The notes below the pieces were generated by a model that saw nothing but the letters and a program-made list of their open reading frames with translations, was not told where the DNA came from and did no database searches. Position numbers and translations under genes: made by a program. Positions 1-11,101 of a DNA stretch of 64,000 bases are shown in pieces (the stretch's first letter is position 1; every line of letters begins with the position of its first letter). Origin of the DNA: Actinomycetes bacterium (GTDB lineage: Bacteria; Actinomycetota; JAHEXW01); assembly GCA_023251915.1 (NCBI GenBank), contig JAHEXW010000005.1:1-64000 (forward strand), in the 5' to 3' direction.

Positions 1-509
1 TTTGTACTGATGCCCAGAGTGCTCGCGATATCGCGATACGAGTCTCCAGCCGCCCGGCGATGCAAAACGGTCGCTTCTTGAGGTGTTAATCTTCCCTGCA
101 CCCTTTTTAGTTCTTCCTTGCCGATTACCGCCGTTAGCGGGTTGATTGCGGCCAAATCTCGCAGAGCGGCGTCGGCGTCACCGTCGCCGGAATAGTCAAA
201 CGGGACGGACATGTTTAGAGGGGTGTGTTTCTTGCGCGTTGCGGAACGAAAAGCTGTAGTAAGCTGCCGCTCCACGCACATGTCAGCGAACGCGCCGAAG
301 GGTGCGCCGGTCGCGGGGCTGTAGTCGCGAATTGCTTTGAACAGACCTATCATGCCCTCTTGCACCATGTCGTCATGCTCTAGGCCGGGTGGCGCGGGAC
401 GGCCGGCTTTTGATTTTGCGACCGCCTTATAGCGCCGCAGTAATTCATCAAGACTACCTTGATCTCCGCCTTGAGCGGCTTGTGCCAGGGCTTCGTCTGT
501 TTGACGCAC
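1..509 (-). CDS. RNA polymerase sigma factor, SigH-like (partial, 3' end outside window)
   Basis: Own translation of minus strand: [30 protein letters not shown]...LEHDDMVQEGMIGLFKAIRDY...LTPQEATVLHRRAGDSYRDIASTLGIS; DDMVQEGMIGLFKAIRDY is region 2 and the C-terminus is a region 4 HTH. GTG start overlaps the cysS stop by 1 nt. Confidence 0.85.
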   Translation of the reverse strand, partial: MRQTDEALAQAAQGGDQGSLDELLRRYKAVAKSKAGRPAPPGLEHDDMVQEGMIGLFKAIRDYSPATGAPFGAFADMCVERQLTTAFRSATRKKHTPLNMSVPFDYSGDGDADAALRDLAAINPLTAVIGKEELKRVQGRLTPQEATVLHRRAAGDSYRDIASTLGIST

Positions 510-1963
510 TAGCCATCCTTCTTGACACGCCATTTGGTACCCTCGGGCGTATCCTCGATGACGACGTCGAGCAAGGCTAGGTCGTTGCGGATGCGGTCGG
601 CCGCATCCCAATCCTTGGCAGCTTTGGCCGCCTGCCGGGCAGCTATCTTGGCATCGACGTCGGCCTTGAAATTTACGTCCGCGCTCCCCGCAAAACCGGT
701 AAACGACAAGCCAAGTGCGTCTCCTAAACGAGTTAGGGTCGCTTTGGCCTCATCCAAAGCGTCGATTTCGTCTAAGGAAAAGCGCGTTCTGTCCTTAATA
801 AAGGTATTTACCTCCCTGGTCACAGTAAACATAGCGCCGAGGGCGTCGGGAGCGTTAAAATCGTCGTCCATGGCCGCGACGAAAGCCGCCTCGGCCGAGC
901 GCAGCGCGTCGAGCAACTGCCGTTCCTTGCCCGCACCCGTGAGCACCGTAATCTTGTCGTCCAGAGCGGCGGCGATTCGGTCGATGTTGCCGACAAGGTT
1001 GTTCAACCGGTCGTAAGCCCGGCCTGCCTCGGCCAGCTTGTCGGCATTGAAGTCGATCGGGCTGCGATAATGCGTGCCAAGAAACAGCATGCGGATGGCC
1101 ATGGGCCCGGCTTCGGCCAGCGCGTCGCGCACCCGGATGACATTACCCACCGACTTGGCCATTTTCTCCCCGCTCATGGTGACGAAACCGTTATGCAACC
1201 AATAGCGCACAAAGGGCGATTCACCTGTTGCCCCCTCGGCTTGCGCGATCTCGTTTTCGTGGTGGGGGAAGATCAGGTCGAGTCCGCCGCCGTGAATGTC
1301 GAAAGAAAAGCCGAGATATTTAAGCGACATCGCGGAACATTCGATGTGCCAGCCCGGCCGCCCCTTGCCCCAGGGGCTGTCCCAATTCGGTTCGCCCGGC
1401 TTCGCCGACTTCCAAAGAGCAAAGTCCGGCGCGGCCTTCTTGCGGCTATCGACATCGACGCGTGCGCCGGCCTGCAGATCGGCTAGATCGCGGTGGGATA
1501 ATCGGCCATAAGCCGGAAACTTGGCAACCTCATAGTAGACATCGCCGTCGACGACATAGGCGATTCCTTTGTCAATCAGGCTCTCGATCATCTCGAGCAT
1601 GTCGCTGATGTGTTCGGTGGCCAGAGGAGCGATGTCCGGCGGCGCCACGCCCAATGCGGCCATATCCTCTAGGAACGCTTCGATGAACGTGGCCGTCAAG
1701 ACAGTCGGATCGATACCCTGTTCGGCGGCGGCGTTTATGATCTTGTCGTCGACGTCGGTAAAGTTTTGGGCGTATAGGACGTCATATCCCCGGAAAGCAA
1801 GATAGCGTCTGACCATATCGAATGTCAGATAGCAGCGGGCGTTGCCGACGTGGATATAGTTATAGACGGTCGGTCCGCATACGTACATCGCGACGCGACC
1901 CGCGTCGCGGGGAACAAAGTCATCCTTGCGGCCCGTGAGGGTGTTATGAACCTTAAGAACCAT
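509..1963 (-). CDS. cysS: cysteinyl-tRNA synthetase
   Basis: [16 protein letters not shown]...[34 protein letters not shown] track start at 2182 is too long; ATG at 1963 fits the family. Confidence 0.96.
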   Translation of the reverse strand: MVLKVHNTLTGRKDDFVPRDAGRVAMYVCGPTVYNYIHVGNARCYLTFDMVRRYLAFRGYDVLYAQNFTDVDDKIINAAAEQGIDPTVLTATFIEAFLEDMAALGVAPPDIAPLATEHISDMLEMIESLIDKGIAYVVDGDVYYEVAKFPAYGRLSHRDLADLQAGARVDVDSRKKAAPDFALWKSAKPGEPNWDSPWGKGRPGWHIECSAMSLKYLGFSFDIHGGGLDLIFPHHENEIAQAEGATGESPFVRYWLHNGFVTMSGEKMAKSVGNVIRVRDALAEAGPMAIRMLFLGTHYRSPIDFNADKLAEAGRAYDRLNNLVGNIDRIAAALDDKITVLTGAGKERQLLDALRSAEAAFVAAMDDDFNAPDALGAMFTVTREVNTFIKDRTRFSLDEIDALDEAKATLTRLGDALGLSFTGFAGSADVNFKADVDAKIAARQAAKAAKDWDAADRIRNDLALLDVVIEDTPEGTKWRVKKDG

Positions 1964-2603
1964 TCCCTGTCTCCCCTTCGACTTCTGTGATGGCGCTATC
2001 CAGGCTGTCCAAGCGCCGTTCCAAATGTCGGAACATTTCGGCGACCGGATCCGGCAAACGCTCGTGATGCAGGTCAGTGCTGGGAATCTGTCGGCCGCTG
2101 TGCACCACGAACCGGCCCGGCACTCCGACGACCGTTGAGTTGGGCGGCACTGATTTGATGACGACGGCCCCCGCTCCGACATTCGAGCCGGAACCGATGG
2201 TTATATCACCCAGCACTTTCGCGCCGGCCGCAATCACCACGTCTGATTCAACGGTCGGATGACGTTTGCCTTTGTCTTTGCCGGTTCCGCCCAGTGTGAC
2301 TCCTTGGTAGATAGTAACATTGTCGCCGACGATGGAGGTTTCACCGACAACGACACCCATACCGTGGTCGATGAAGAAACCGCGCCCGATTTTCGCGCCC
2401 GGATGAATCTCTATCCCGGTTGCAAACCTAGTCCATTGGCTGGTTAATCGAGCCACAAGTCGAAGGTGAAGGCGCCAGAGCCAATGCGCGTAGCGGTACG
2501 CCCAAACAGCATGCAAACCTTGGTTCGTAAGAAATATCGTCAGACCCGAACCGGCGGCCGGATCGCGTTCTCTGGCTAATCTGATATCGGAGGATATGCT
2601 CAT
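1953..2603 (-). CDS. cysE: serine O-acetyltransferase
   Basis: Hexapeptide repeats, [32 protein letters not shown]. Confidence 0.95.
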   Translation of the reverse strand: MSISSDIRLARERDPAAGSGLTIFLTNQGLHAVWAYRYAHWLWRLHLRLVARLTSQWTRFATGIEIHPGAKIGRGFFIDHGMGVVVGETSIVGDNVTIYQGVTLGGTGKDKGKRHPTVESDVVIAAGAKVLGDITIGSGSNVGAGAVVIKSVPPNSTVVGVPGRFVVHSGRQIPSTDLHHERLPDPVAEMFRHLERRLDSLDSAITEVEGETGNGS

Positions 2604-3076
2604 GCCTTCTCAAGCAGGGCCACGGCTTGGGCGGCGGCGCCTTCTCCACGCCCGGCGAACCCCATGCCTTCCGTTGTCGTCGCTTTGATGCTCACGCGGG
2701 CCGCATCAATGCCCAAAGCGGCGGCGATATTAGCCGCCATCTCGTCTCTATATTTTCCGACCCTTGGTGTCTCCATGATTAAGATGGTGTCGACGTTCGC
2801 GACCGCAAAGCCCAAATCGCCGACCAGTTGCCCCACGCGCGCTAATAGATCCAGGCTGGAGGCATTCTTGAAGGCTGCGTCTCCCGGCGGAAAATGCTGT
2901 CCGATATCGCCGGCGCCAGCCGCGCCTAATACCGCATCAGCCACAGCGTGGGTCAGAACATCGGCGTCCGACCAGCCCTCTAGCCCTGTGGCATGCGGCA
3001 GAGTAACGCCGCCCAGAATCAATGGCCGGCCGGCTGCCAAACGGTGTGCATCATATCCGATACCTATCCTAGTCAT
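2600..3076 (-). CDS. ispF: 2-C-methyl-D-erythritol 2,4-cyclodiphosphate synthase
   Basis: [39 protein letters not shown]. Confidence 0.96.
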   Translation of the reverse strand: MTRIGIGYDAHRLAAGRPLILGGVTLPHATGLEGWSDADVLTHAVADAVLGAAGAGDIGQHFPPGDAAFKNASSLDLLARVGQLVGDLGFAVANVDTILIMETPRVGKYRDEMAANIAAALGIDAARVSIKATTTEGMGFAGRGEGAAAQAVALLEKA

Positions 3077-3078
3077 TC

Positions 3079-3780
3079 TTAAGTCTCCCCTCCCGCCAGG
3101 CGATCGTTAATTATCGCCGCGGCTATGACCATATCTATCGGGGTTGTAATCTTAATATTCTCCTCCAATCCGGGAATAACGCGGATCGGATGATTAATCT
3201 TCTCGATGAGGGTGGCATCGTCCGTGCCGTAGAATTTAGCCTGCTTGGCTACCCGGTGGGCGTGAATCAAAACATCGGCGCGAAAAGCCTGCGGGGTCTG
3301 GATAGCCCACATATGACCGCGGTCGATCGTATATTCGACCACTTCTTCTTTGGTTACTCTCTTAATTGTATCTTTAACCGGTATCCCCGGAACGACGGCC
3401 GGCCAGTGTTTTGTCTCTGCGACCGCTCGCTCAATCAGCGCGGGCGTCACCAGGGGCCTGGCCCCGTCGTGAACAACAATCACGGTTGTATCTGGCGGCA
3501 ACACCTTCAAGGCATTGCCGACGGAATCCTGCCTGTCGCGCCCGCCCACCACATACTTTACGACTTTTGCAAAACCGTAGGCTTCGACAATATCAGTCCG
3601 CACCATATCCATGTCTTTGGCTTTGCCGACAATGATAACCGCGTCGATGCTGTCCGCCGCTTCAAACGCGGCTAAAGTGTGAGCCAAAACAGGCCGTCCG
3701 GCGAGAAGGAGCAGTTGTTTATTGGTAGGAGAGGCCATCCGCGTACCGCGGCCCGCGGCCGCGATTATCGCCACGTTCAC
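3079..3780 (-). CDS. ispD: 2-C-methyl-D-erythritol 4-phosphate cytidylyltransferase
   Basis: AAAGRGTRM...NKQLLLLAGRPVLAHTL; VHDGARPLV. Confidence 0.95.
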   Translation of the reverse strand: MNVAIIAAAGRGTRMASPTNKQLLLLAGRPVLAHTLAAFEAADSIDAVIIVGKAKDMDMVRTDIVEAYGFAKVVKYVVGGRDRQDSVGNALKVLPPDTTVIVVHDGARPLVTPALIERAVAETKHWPAVVPGIPVKDTIKRVTKEEVVEYTIDRGHMWAIQTPQAFRADVLIHAHRVAKQAKFYGTDDATLIEKINHPIRVIPGLEENIKITTPIDMVIAAAIINDRLAGGET

Positions 3781-4826
3781 TTCTTCCGCCTCACAAAAAT
3801 CATTCGGCCAGCTGGCGTCTGGAGAACGCTTGTGACGATTGTCTTGAGGTCCTTGCCCAACAGTTTCTTGCCGTCTTCGACGACAACCATTGTGCCGTCA
3901 TCAAGATAGGCGACGCCCTGGTTAGCCTCTTTGCCTTCTTTGATGACCTTTACTTCCATTTCCTCGCCCGGTAAGACTATCGCCTTAAGTGCGTTGGCCA
4001 ACTCATTGACGTTAAGAACCTTTACCCCCTGCAGGCGAGCAACTTTGTTGAGGTTGTAGTCAACTGTGATTACCGTGCCGTCGACTTCTTTGGCCAGATG
4101 GACCAGCTTGCTGTCAACGCCCGCAATGTCCTTGTAGTCGCGCTCCATTATCTCGACAGACCCGACTCCCTTCTTCTTGAAGCCATTGAGAATGTCCAGC
4201 CCGCGCCTACCGCGTTGACGCCGCAGCGAATCAGATGAGTCGGAAATCAACTGAAGCTCATCAAGAACAAAGCGTGGAATTATCAACGTGCCTTCCACGA
4301 ATCCCGCCTCAACGATGTCGATAATGCGGCCGTCAATAATCGCGCTGGTGTCGACAAGTTTGGGGCTGGAGCCGCGGCGCCCATCGCCCGGTTTCGCTTT
4401 GCCCATCTTAAACAAGACCGCCAAGTCGTCACGTTTGGTAAAACCGATCAGCAGCCCCGCGCCGCCCAGAACAAAGAATGCGATGACGACAAACCAGGTG
4501 CTGTAAGGCAAGAGAACCAGAGCGAACGAGAGAAAGAACGCGGCCAGCAGACCGATAATGAGTCCGGCCACGGAAAATAGGATATCCGACCCGGAATACC
4601 GGTCGAGTTTTGATTCGAGGGTTTCGAGAAGTTCCGCAAAGGCCCGGCCGAAGATACCGCCCAGGACATAGCCCGCCCCGCAGAATATGGTGATGATCGA
4701 CAGTATGATCAGTGCCCGCAGAGTGATGGAACTGGTCAAAGAGACAGCGCTGATAAAATCGTTGCCGCTTTCCCAACCTGCGATGGCGCCGAATATAATA
4801 AAGATAACGCGAATAAAGACAATCAA
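3777..4826 (-). CDS. membrane-anchored PIN/TRAM domain protein (YacL-like)
   Basis: N-terminal TM segments, then LVDTSAIIDGRIIDIVEAGF PIN domain and C-terminal TRAM-like region; upstream of ispD. Confidence 0.88.
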   Translation of the reverse strand: MIVFIRVIFIIFGAIAGWESGNDFISAVSLTSSITLRALIILSIITIFCGAGYVLGGIFGRAFAELLETLESKLDRYSGSDILFSVAGLIIGLLAAFFLSFALVLLPYSTWFVVIAFFVLGGAGLLIGFTKRDDLAVLFKMGKAKPGDGRRGSSPKLVDTSAIIDGRIIDIVEAGFVEGTLIIPRFVLDELQLISDSSDSLRRQRGRRGLDILNGFKKKGVGSVEIMERDYKDIAGVDSKLVHLAKEVDGTVITVDYNLNKVARLQGVKVLNVNELANALKAIVLPGEEMEVKVIKEGKEANQGVAYLDDGTMVVVEDGKKLLGKDLKTIVTSVLQTPAGRMIFVRRKK

Positions 4827-4919
4827 AAGATGGCGCTCCCGCTATTCAATTTTGGCCACACAAAAACCAAACCGGCAGATAAAAGATGAAAAGAATGAAT
4901 GAACCGGTCGTGGTGTTTC

Positions 4920-5393
4920 TTACAGCGCGGCTTCGATAGCGCGAATCGCTTCGCTCTCTTCTACGCCGCGGGCGAAAACAAGTTCACTGATGAGGGTTCT
5001 GCGAGCCTGCTTCAATAGGTCCTTTTCCTTGGTCGAAAGGGCTTTGGATCGTTCAATCGAACTAAGATCCCTGACAACCTCGGCGACCTCGCGAATATTG
5101 CCGCCGCCCAGTTTGCGCCAATTCTCCTTGAATCTCTGGTTCCAATTGGCGGGGAGGTCGGAACATTCCGCCCCCAGGACTTCCATAACCCCATCGATTT
5201 CAGTCGGTTCGATAACGTTGCGTAAGCCCAGTTCTCCGGCATTGTCAACAGGCAACATAATGGTGATATGTCCATAGAACGGTTTGATGATGAAGTATTG
5301 CCGTTTTTCGCCCAGCACCCATTTGTCTTGGATGCCCTCGATGACTGCCGCTCCGTGCGGAGGACAAACTACCCTGTCGCCACTTTTGAACAC
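4920..5393 (-). CDS. carD: CarD family transcriptional regulator
   Basis: MFKSGDRVVCPPHGAAVIEGIQ... CarD/TRCF-interacting domain. Confidence 0.9.
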   Translation of the reverse strand: MFKSGDRVVCPPHGAAVIEGIQDKWVLGEKRQYFIIKPFYGHITIMLPVDNAGELGLRNVIEPTEIDGVMEVLGAECSDLPANWNQRFKENWRKLGGGNIREVAEVVRDLSSIERSKALSTKEKDLLKQARRTLISELVFARGVEESEAIRAIEAAL

Positions 5394-5436
5394 GCTACCG
5401 CCCCCTTGATGTGCTTATTCTAGCACAATGGGCATT

Positions 5437-6498
5437 TTATGTCACATTAGATTCGGATAAACGACGTAAGCCATCCTGCAAAATCCTGGCGCGCGCGACG
5501 CCAACACCGTCGACCGCTTCCAGTTGTTTGCGGCCCGCCCGGACAATGTTGTTAAAGTTGCCGAACCGTTCAACCAGCTTTGTAATCACGGGTTGGCTGA
5601 TGCGGGGTATACGAGCGAGCATCCTGTATCCTTTAGGCGTCACATACTGGGCGAGCGCCTCGTTGGTCCCGGCGTAACCCATTGATCGGGCGATAACCGG
5701 CAGCTCCAGCAGCTCCTCGTCCGTCAATGCCGACAGGCGCGTTTGCATGTCGGCCAGAGAACAGTTCTTCTTAAGCCGGCAGTAATCCTTAAGGAGGTTA
5801 TCGTGTTCCGTTTTAACGCCTGCCGTCATTTCCTCTAGTTGCATTTCGACCAGGCGACCGTCAACGCCGAGTTCGACGACGAATCCGTCTATCTCCCTGG
5901 ATATTCGTTCAACCATCTCAAAACGCTGAACACAGAGCGCTACATCCTCAAGTGCCGCCAAACCTTCAAACTCCAAGCTGGTCAAGGTGCTCAACACACT
6001 CTGCAGCCGGGCCGTATATTTTTCCAGCGCCTGCAGGGCCTGGGTGGCGCGGGACATTACCAGCCGGAGATCGTCCAGGCTGTATTTATCGCCATCCATA
6101 AAAAGGAAGATAGACCCCATTTCTTCGGAGACGCACAGGACCGGGGCGCCGGTTTGTTTGGCGACGCGCTCGCTGGTTCGGGAGCGTGTACCGGTCTCCC
6201 GGGACGTTATTGAAACATCCGGCGTTAGATGTACGTTGGCGCGTAAGATACGACTATAGTCGGAGGCAACGATTATGGCGCCGTCCATCTTCGCAAGCTC
6301 GTAGAGCCGGCTGGGCAGAAACTCGCTGTTGATCTCGAATCCGCCTTGCGCCAGCGACATTACTTCCGGCCGGTTGGACAAGACGATCAGCGCGCCATGC
6401 CGGGACGCGATGATGCGTTCGCAACTCTGGCGAAGCGGCGTTCCCGGCGCGACTTTTCTTAAGACGGCCAGCAAACGTTCGTTACTCTTTGTCTCCAT
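5437..6498 (-). CDS. disA: DNA integrity scanning protein / diadenylate cyclase
   Basis: DAC domain MDGAIIVASDYSRILRANVHL...SRETGTRSRTSERVAKQTG; C-terminal HhH; next to radA. Confidence 0.95.
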   Translation of the reverse strand: METKSNERLLAVLRKVAPGTPLRQSCERIIASRHGALIVLSNRPEVMSLAQGGFEINSEFLPSRLYELAKMDGAIIVASDYSRILRANVHLTPDVSITSRETGTRSRTSERVAKQTGAPVLCVSEEMGSIFLFMDGDKYSLDDLRLVMSRATQALQALEKYTARLQSVLSTLTSLEFEGLAALEDVALCVQRFEMVERISREIDGFVVELGVDGRLVEMQLEEMTAGVKTEHDNLLKDYCRLKKNCSLADMQTRLSALTDEELLELPVIARSMGYAGTNEALAQYVTPKGYRMLARIPRISQPVITKLVERFGNFNNIVRAGRKQLEAVDGVGVARARILQDGLRRLSESNVT

Positions 6499-6529
6499 GA
6501 GCGCCTCCTGCTAGTCCCTAATACGCGGC

Positions 6530-7891
6530 TTAAGCCTTCTTCAGCAGCGCGATAGCTTCCTTAATTGTAGCGGCCTCGATAACACGGATTCCGGCCACTT
6601 TGGATTTGGCTGCGCCTCGCGGAGCAATCGCCTGTTTGAATCCCAAACGAGCCGCTTCCTTAAGCCGCCTGTCGGTCTGGCTGACAAAACGCAGTTCGCC
6701 ACCTAAGCCTAATTCTCCGAACACGACAGTATCAGCCGGAGCCGGCGCGTCTCTGTAGGCCGAGGCGACCGCTAGGGCTATACCCAAGTCGGCGGCGGGT
6801 TCGGAAATCTTCAATCCCCCGGCCGCGCTGACATATATGTCCTGGCCGCCTAGTTTTAAGCCGGCCCGGCGCTCAAGGACGGCCGTCAGCAAGGCGATCC
6901 TCTGGTAATCCAGACCGGCCGCTACGCGACGCGGGTAGGCCAGCGACGTCGGGGCCGCCAGAGCTTGCAACTCAACAAGGAATGAACGCGTCCCTTCGAT
7001 CGAGGCGACGACAACACTGCCGGGCGTTCCCGTTTGCCGGTCCGATAGAAACAACTCCGAAGGATTGGACACCTCACGCAGGCCTCCGTCACCCATTTCG
7101 AAGACACCGATCTCGTCCGTCGAGCCGAACCGGTTCTTTACGGCACGCACGATGCGATGACTCTGATTTCGCTCGCCCTCAAAATATAGAACGGTATCTA
7201 CCATATGTTCCAGGACCCGAGGGCCGGCGATGGCGCCTTCCTTGGTGACATGGCCGACAATGAACACCGCTGTCCCGCTTTCTTTGGCGAGTGTCATTAG
7301 CCTGTGAGTGCACTCTTTAACCTGGCCAACGCTGCCCGCCGTGCCGGACGCCGCGGCGTCAGACATTGTTTGAATGGAATCGACTATCAAAACACGAGGC
7401 CCGCCAGCGGCCGCTTCTTCGATGACGCGATCGATGTCGGTCTCGCTCATGAGCATCAGGGTGCCGCCTGTCAGACCCAGACGTTCGGCTCGCAAGCGAA
7501 TCTGACGCGCGCTCTCTTCTCCGGAAGCAATTAGGACGGAATTTCCGGCGCCGGCCAGATATTGTGCGACCTGAAGCAGGAGCGTCGATTTGCCGATACC
7601 CGGCTCGCCGCCGATTAAGACGAGCGAGCCCGGAACGATGCCGCCGCCCAGAACGCGATCAAGCTCGGCGTAGCCGGCGGAAAAACGGGGCGTCTCGGTT
7701 AAATCTACGTCGGCTAACGGCTGGGGATAGGAAGCGCCTGCCGGACGCGTACGTGCCGGTTGCTTTTTTGCGTCTGCAACGGCCTCTTCAATCAGTGAAT
7801 TCCAGGCCGCGCACTCGGGGCAGCGACCCATCCAGCGGGGTGAGACATAGCCGCAATCGGTGCAGCGAAACGTTGTCTTAGAGGCCGGCAT
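6530..7891 (-). CDS. radA: DNA repair protein RadA
   Basis: N-terminal CxxC zinc finger FRCTDCGY..GRCPECAAWNSL, Walker A GGEPGIGKSTLLLQ, KNRFGSTDEIGVFEM. Confidence 0.96.
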   Translation of the reverse strand: MPASKTTFRCTDCGYVSPRWMGRCPECAAWNSLIEEAVADAKKQPARTRPAGASYPQPLADVDLTETPRFSAGYAELDRVLGGGIVPGSLVLIGGEPGIGKSTLLLQVAQYLAGAGNSVLIASGEESARQIRLRAERLGLTGGTLMLMSETDIDRVIEEAAAGGPRVLIVDSIQTMSDAAASGTAGSVGQVKECTHRLMTLAKESGTAVFIVGHVTKEGAIAGPRVLEHMVDTVLYFEGERNQSHRIVRAVKNRFGSTDEIGVFEMGDGGLREVSNPSELFLSDRQTGTPGSVVVASIEGTRSFLVELQALAAPTSLAYPRRVAAGLDYQRIALLTAVLERRAGLKLGGQDIYVSAAGGLKISEPAADLGIALAVASAYRDAPAPADTVVFGELGLGGELRFVSQTDRRLKEAARLGFKQAIAPRGAAKSKVAGIRVIEAATIKEAIALLKKA

Positions 7892-7900
7892 AGGCGTAAG

Positions 7901-10390
7901 TTAGTCCTTCTTCTTTGAAGCAACCAGTTTCTCTGGTTTGCCCTCTTTATTTTTAAGGAAGACGATTTCGTTATCTATGGCGTCGACAGTGATCGTCTCG
8001 CCGGCTTTCGGCTTCGCCTTTAATATACTTTCGCTTAGCGGGTCTTCGACCAGCCGTTGCAACGCCCGGCGCAACGGCCTGGCGCCCAGCGCCGTGTCGT
8101 AGCCCTCTTTGGCAAGCAGAGCCTTGGCGGCCGCGGTCAACTTGATCTTAAGACCCAGTGAACCCAAACGAGCTTGCAGGCCGGCGACCATAATATCGAC
8201 AATTGCCCGGATATTTGCGGGCGACAGCTCGTGGAAGACAATTATGTCGTCGACTCTGTTTAAGAATTCCGGCCGGAAAGCGCGCTTTAACTCGGCGGTA
8301 ACATTCTCTTTCATCTTGTCATAGGAGATCTGGCTGTCGTCTTCGGCGCCAAAGCCCATCCCGTGTGCCCGCTTCAGATCCATGGAACCGAGATTGCTTG
8401 TCAACACGATTATCGCGTTCCGAAAATCTACGGCGTGACCTTGGTTGTCCGTCAGACGCCCGTCTTCTAGTATCTGCAGCAATATGTTGAACACGTCGGG
8501 ATGCGCCTTTTCTATCTCGTCCAGCAGGACAACAGAGTAGGGACGGCGCCGCACCGCTTCCGATAGCTGACCGCCCTCCTCATAACCGACATAACCCGGC
8601 GGCGAGCCGACCAGGCGAGAGACGGAATGCTTCTCCATATACTCACTCATGTCCAGCTGTATCAGCGCGTCCTCGTCGCCGAACAGGAATTCGGCGAGCG
8701 TTCGGGCCAGCTCTGTCTTGCCCACTCCCGAAGGCCCCAGGAAAATAAAGGAGCCGGTTGGACGGCGCGGATCCTTTAATCCGGCACGGCTGCGGCGAAT
8801 CGCGCGGGACACCGCTTTGACCGCTTCCTCTTGACCCACGATGCGCATATGGAGAGCGTCTTCCATGCGCATCAGCTTCTCGCTCTCTTCCTCGGTCAGC
8901 TCCTGCACCGGAATCCCGGTCCATTGACTAACGACGGCCGCGATGTCCTTTTCGGTCACCGAGACGCGGCGACCGCCCGCTTCCGGTTGTTTCCACTCCT
9001 TCTCCATCTGAACCTTTTCGAACAGCATCTTCCGTTCGCGGTCGCGGAGATTGGCCGCCTTTTCGTATTCCTGCGCCTCGATCGCGGCTTCTTTCTCCTG
9101 GCGCAGTCGCTTCAAGCGGTCCTCCATCTCCCGGAAATTAGGGGGAGCCGTCATGCTTATGATCTTGAGCCGGCTGGCTGCTTCGTCTATTAGGTCGATC
9201 GCCTTGTCCGGCAGAAATCGCTCGGATATATAGCGTTCGGCCAGATAGCCGGCCGCGGTCAGCGCCTCGTCCGTTATGGTTACACCGTGATGCGCTTCGT
9301 AGCGGTCGCGCAACCCCTTGAGTATCTCGACAGTGTCCTCGACCGTTGGCTCACCGACGAGAACCGGCTGGAATCGTCTTTCCAGGGCGGCGTCTTTCTC
9401 CAAATATTTGCGATACTCGTCCAATGTCGTCGCCCCAATAGTCTGGAGCTCGCCTCGCGCCAGCGCCGGTTTCAGAATGCTAGCCGCGTCAATTGCGCCT
9501 TCCGCCGCACCGGCGCCAACCAGGTTATGCACCTCGTCGATGAAGATGACGACATCTCCCCGGCTGCGGATTTCTGCCAGGAGCTTCTTTAGCCTCTCCT
9601 CAAAATCGCCGCGATAGCGGCTGCCGGCCACTAAAGCGCCAAGGTCAAGCGTGTATAGTTTCTTGCCTTTCAAGCTCTCCGGTACGCGTCCCTGGATTAT
9701 GGCCTGTGCGAAGCCCTCAACGACGGCGGTCTTTCCGACTCCAGGCTCCCCGATCAGAACCGGATTATTTTTGGTCCGGCGGGAAAGGATCTGCATTACC
9801 CGGTCGATTTCGTTCTTCCGGCCGATCACAGGGTCCAGTTTGCCGTCCTGAGCCATTTGGGTCAGATCCCGGCCGAACTGGTCGAGCAGTGCGCTCTTGC
9901 CAGCCGTTGCGCCTTCCTTTGAGGTTGGCGAGGGAGAGACGCCTGTCGCCGTGTAGGCTCCAGACAGTTGTTGGATTACTTCGTTGCGGACTTTTTCCAG
10001 GTCAGCGCCAAGGTTAATTAAGACACGAGCCGCCACGCCCTCGCCCTCGCGGATCAGCCCGAGCAATATGTGCTCCGTTCCGATGTAGTTGTGACCCAGC
10101 TGCAACGCTTCGCGTAAGGACAATTCGAGGACCTTCTTGGCCCGAGGCGTAAAAGGTATATGGCCGATGGATGTTGCTTCGCCGCGTCCGATTATCTTCT
10201 CGACCTGCAGGCGGACATCATCGAGACTGATGTCCAGGTTTTCCAGAGCCTTAGCGGCGACGCCTTCGCCCTCAAGAATCAAACCAAGCAACAGATGCTC
10301 GGTTCCGATGTAGTTTTGATTGAGCATTCTGGCTTCCTCGCGAGCCAGAACGACGACGCGGCGGGCGCGTTCGGTAAAACGTTCAAACAT
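7901..10390 (-). CDS. clpC: ATP-dependent Clp protease ATP-binding subunit ClpC
   Basis: Two Clp_N repeats, two AAA+ modules ([27 protein letters not shown]), UVR motif. Confidence 0.97.
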   Translation of the reverse strand: MFERFTERARRVVVLAREEARMLNQNYIGTEHLLLGLILEGEGVAAKALENLDISLDDVRLQVEKIIGRGEATSIGHIPFTPRAKKVLELSLREALQLGHNYIGTEHILLGLIREGEGVAARVLINLGADLEKVRNEVIQQLSGAYTATGVSPSPTSKEGATAGKSALLDQFGRDLTQMAQDGKLDPVIGRKNEIDRVMQILSRRTKNNPVLIGEPGVGKTAVVEGFAQAIIQGRVPESLKGKKLYTLDLGALVAGSRYRGDFEERLKKLLAEIRSRGDVVIFIDEVHNLVGAGAAEGAIDAASILKPALARGELQTIGATTLDEYRKYLEKDAALERRFQPVLVGEPTVEDTVEILKGLRDRYEAHHGVTITDEALTAAGYLAERYISERFLPDKAIDLIDEAASRLKIISMTAPPNFREMEDRLKRLRQEKEAAIEAQEYEKAANLRDRERKMLFEKVQMEKEWKQPEAGGRRVSVTEKDIAAVVSQWTGIPVQELTEEESEKLMRMEDALHMRIVGQEEAVKAVSRAIRRSRAGLKDPRRPTGSFIFLGPSGVGKTELARTLAEFLFGDEDALIQLDMSEYMEKHSVSRLVGSPPGYVGYEEGGQLSEAVRRRPYSVVLLDEIEKAHPDVFNILLQILEDGRLTDNQGHAVDFRNAIIVLTSNLGSMDLKRAHGMGFGAEDDSQISYDKMKENVTAELKRAFRPEFLNRVDDIIVFHELSPANIRAIVDIMVAGLQARLGSLGLKIKLTAAAKALLAKEGYDTALGARPLRRALQRLVEDPLSESILKAKPKAGETITVDAIDNEIVFLKNKEGKPEKLVASKKKD

Positions 10391-10488
10391 GGCTTGGAAT
10401 CGCCTCCTATAAGGGCTTTATTACTCCTAATATAACATAGGGGAGCTTGGCCGCAGTAGGGTCAACATGAGGTAAAGCGGCGAGGGGG

Positions 10489-10755
10489 TTAGCGCAACGC
10501 GTCCAGAAGGCGCTCAACCCGGCCGGCGTCAACCAGCGAGTAATGGCTCCAAGTACCGCGGACGGAGCGTCTTACCAAACCCGCGTCAACCAAGATCTTC
10601 ACGTGATAGGACGCTTTCGGCTGGGATAGGTTCAAACCCGCCTGGATATGGCAGGCACAGATGTCATTCTGCCGTTTTATCATTTCGACAATCTCTAGTC
10701 TCGTGGGGTCGCTCAGCGCGTGCGCGACAGCCGCCATCTTCTTAGTCTCGTCCAT
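10489..10755 (-). CDS. ArsR family transcriptional regulator
   Basis: Winged HTH; NDICACHIQAGLNLSQPKASYHVKILVDAGLVRR with Cys pair. Confidence 0.9.
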   Translation of the reverse strand: MDETKKMAAVAHALSDPTRLEIVEMIKRQNDICACHIQAGLNLSQPKASYHVKILVDAGLVRRSVRGTWSHYSLVDAGRVERLLDALR

Positions 10756-10767
10756 CTCGGGCCCTTA

Positions 10768-10783
10768 ATCAACTTTTCTTGAT
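10768..10783. promoter_or_regulatory. candidate ArsR-type operator (ATCAA-N6-TTGAT dyad)
   Basis: Perfect 5-bp dyad ATCAACTTTTCTTGAT in the divergent arsR/thioredoxin intergenic region. Confidence 0.5.
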
Positions 10784-10852
10784 ATTATGTCTCTCATCAT
10801 ATATCATTAGAAGATATTGAGCAATACTTAACCGCGAGGCAAGGAGATTCAC

Positions 10853-11092
10853 ATGGACGTTAAGATTTTGGGCTCAGGTTGCGCTAATTGCCACGCCCTG
10901 GAAGCCGCCGCCAAAGAGGCGGTTGCCGAGCTGGGACTAGACGCGACGGTTGAAATGGTAACTGACTACACCCGGATTCTCGGATATGGCGTCATGTCGA
11001 CTCCCGGCCTGGTAATCGATGATAAGGTGATCGTCTCGGGACGCGTGCCATCCAAAGAAGAGGTAAAACGCTTTTTGGCCGGCGCCGTCTAG
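10853..11092 (+). CDS. thioredoxin family protein (small redox-active disulfide protein, TM0996/MTH895 type)
   Basis: MDVKILGSGCANCHALEAAAKEAVAELG...STPGLVIDDKVIVSGRVPS. Confidence 0.9.
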   Translation: MDVKILGSGCANCHALEAAAKEAVAELGLDATVEMVTDYTRILGYGVMSTPGLVIDDKVIVSGRVPSKEEVKRFLAGAV

Positions 11093-11101
11093 GTTTCGCT
11101 G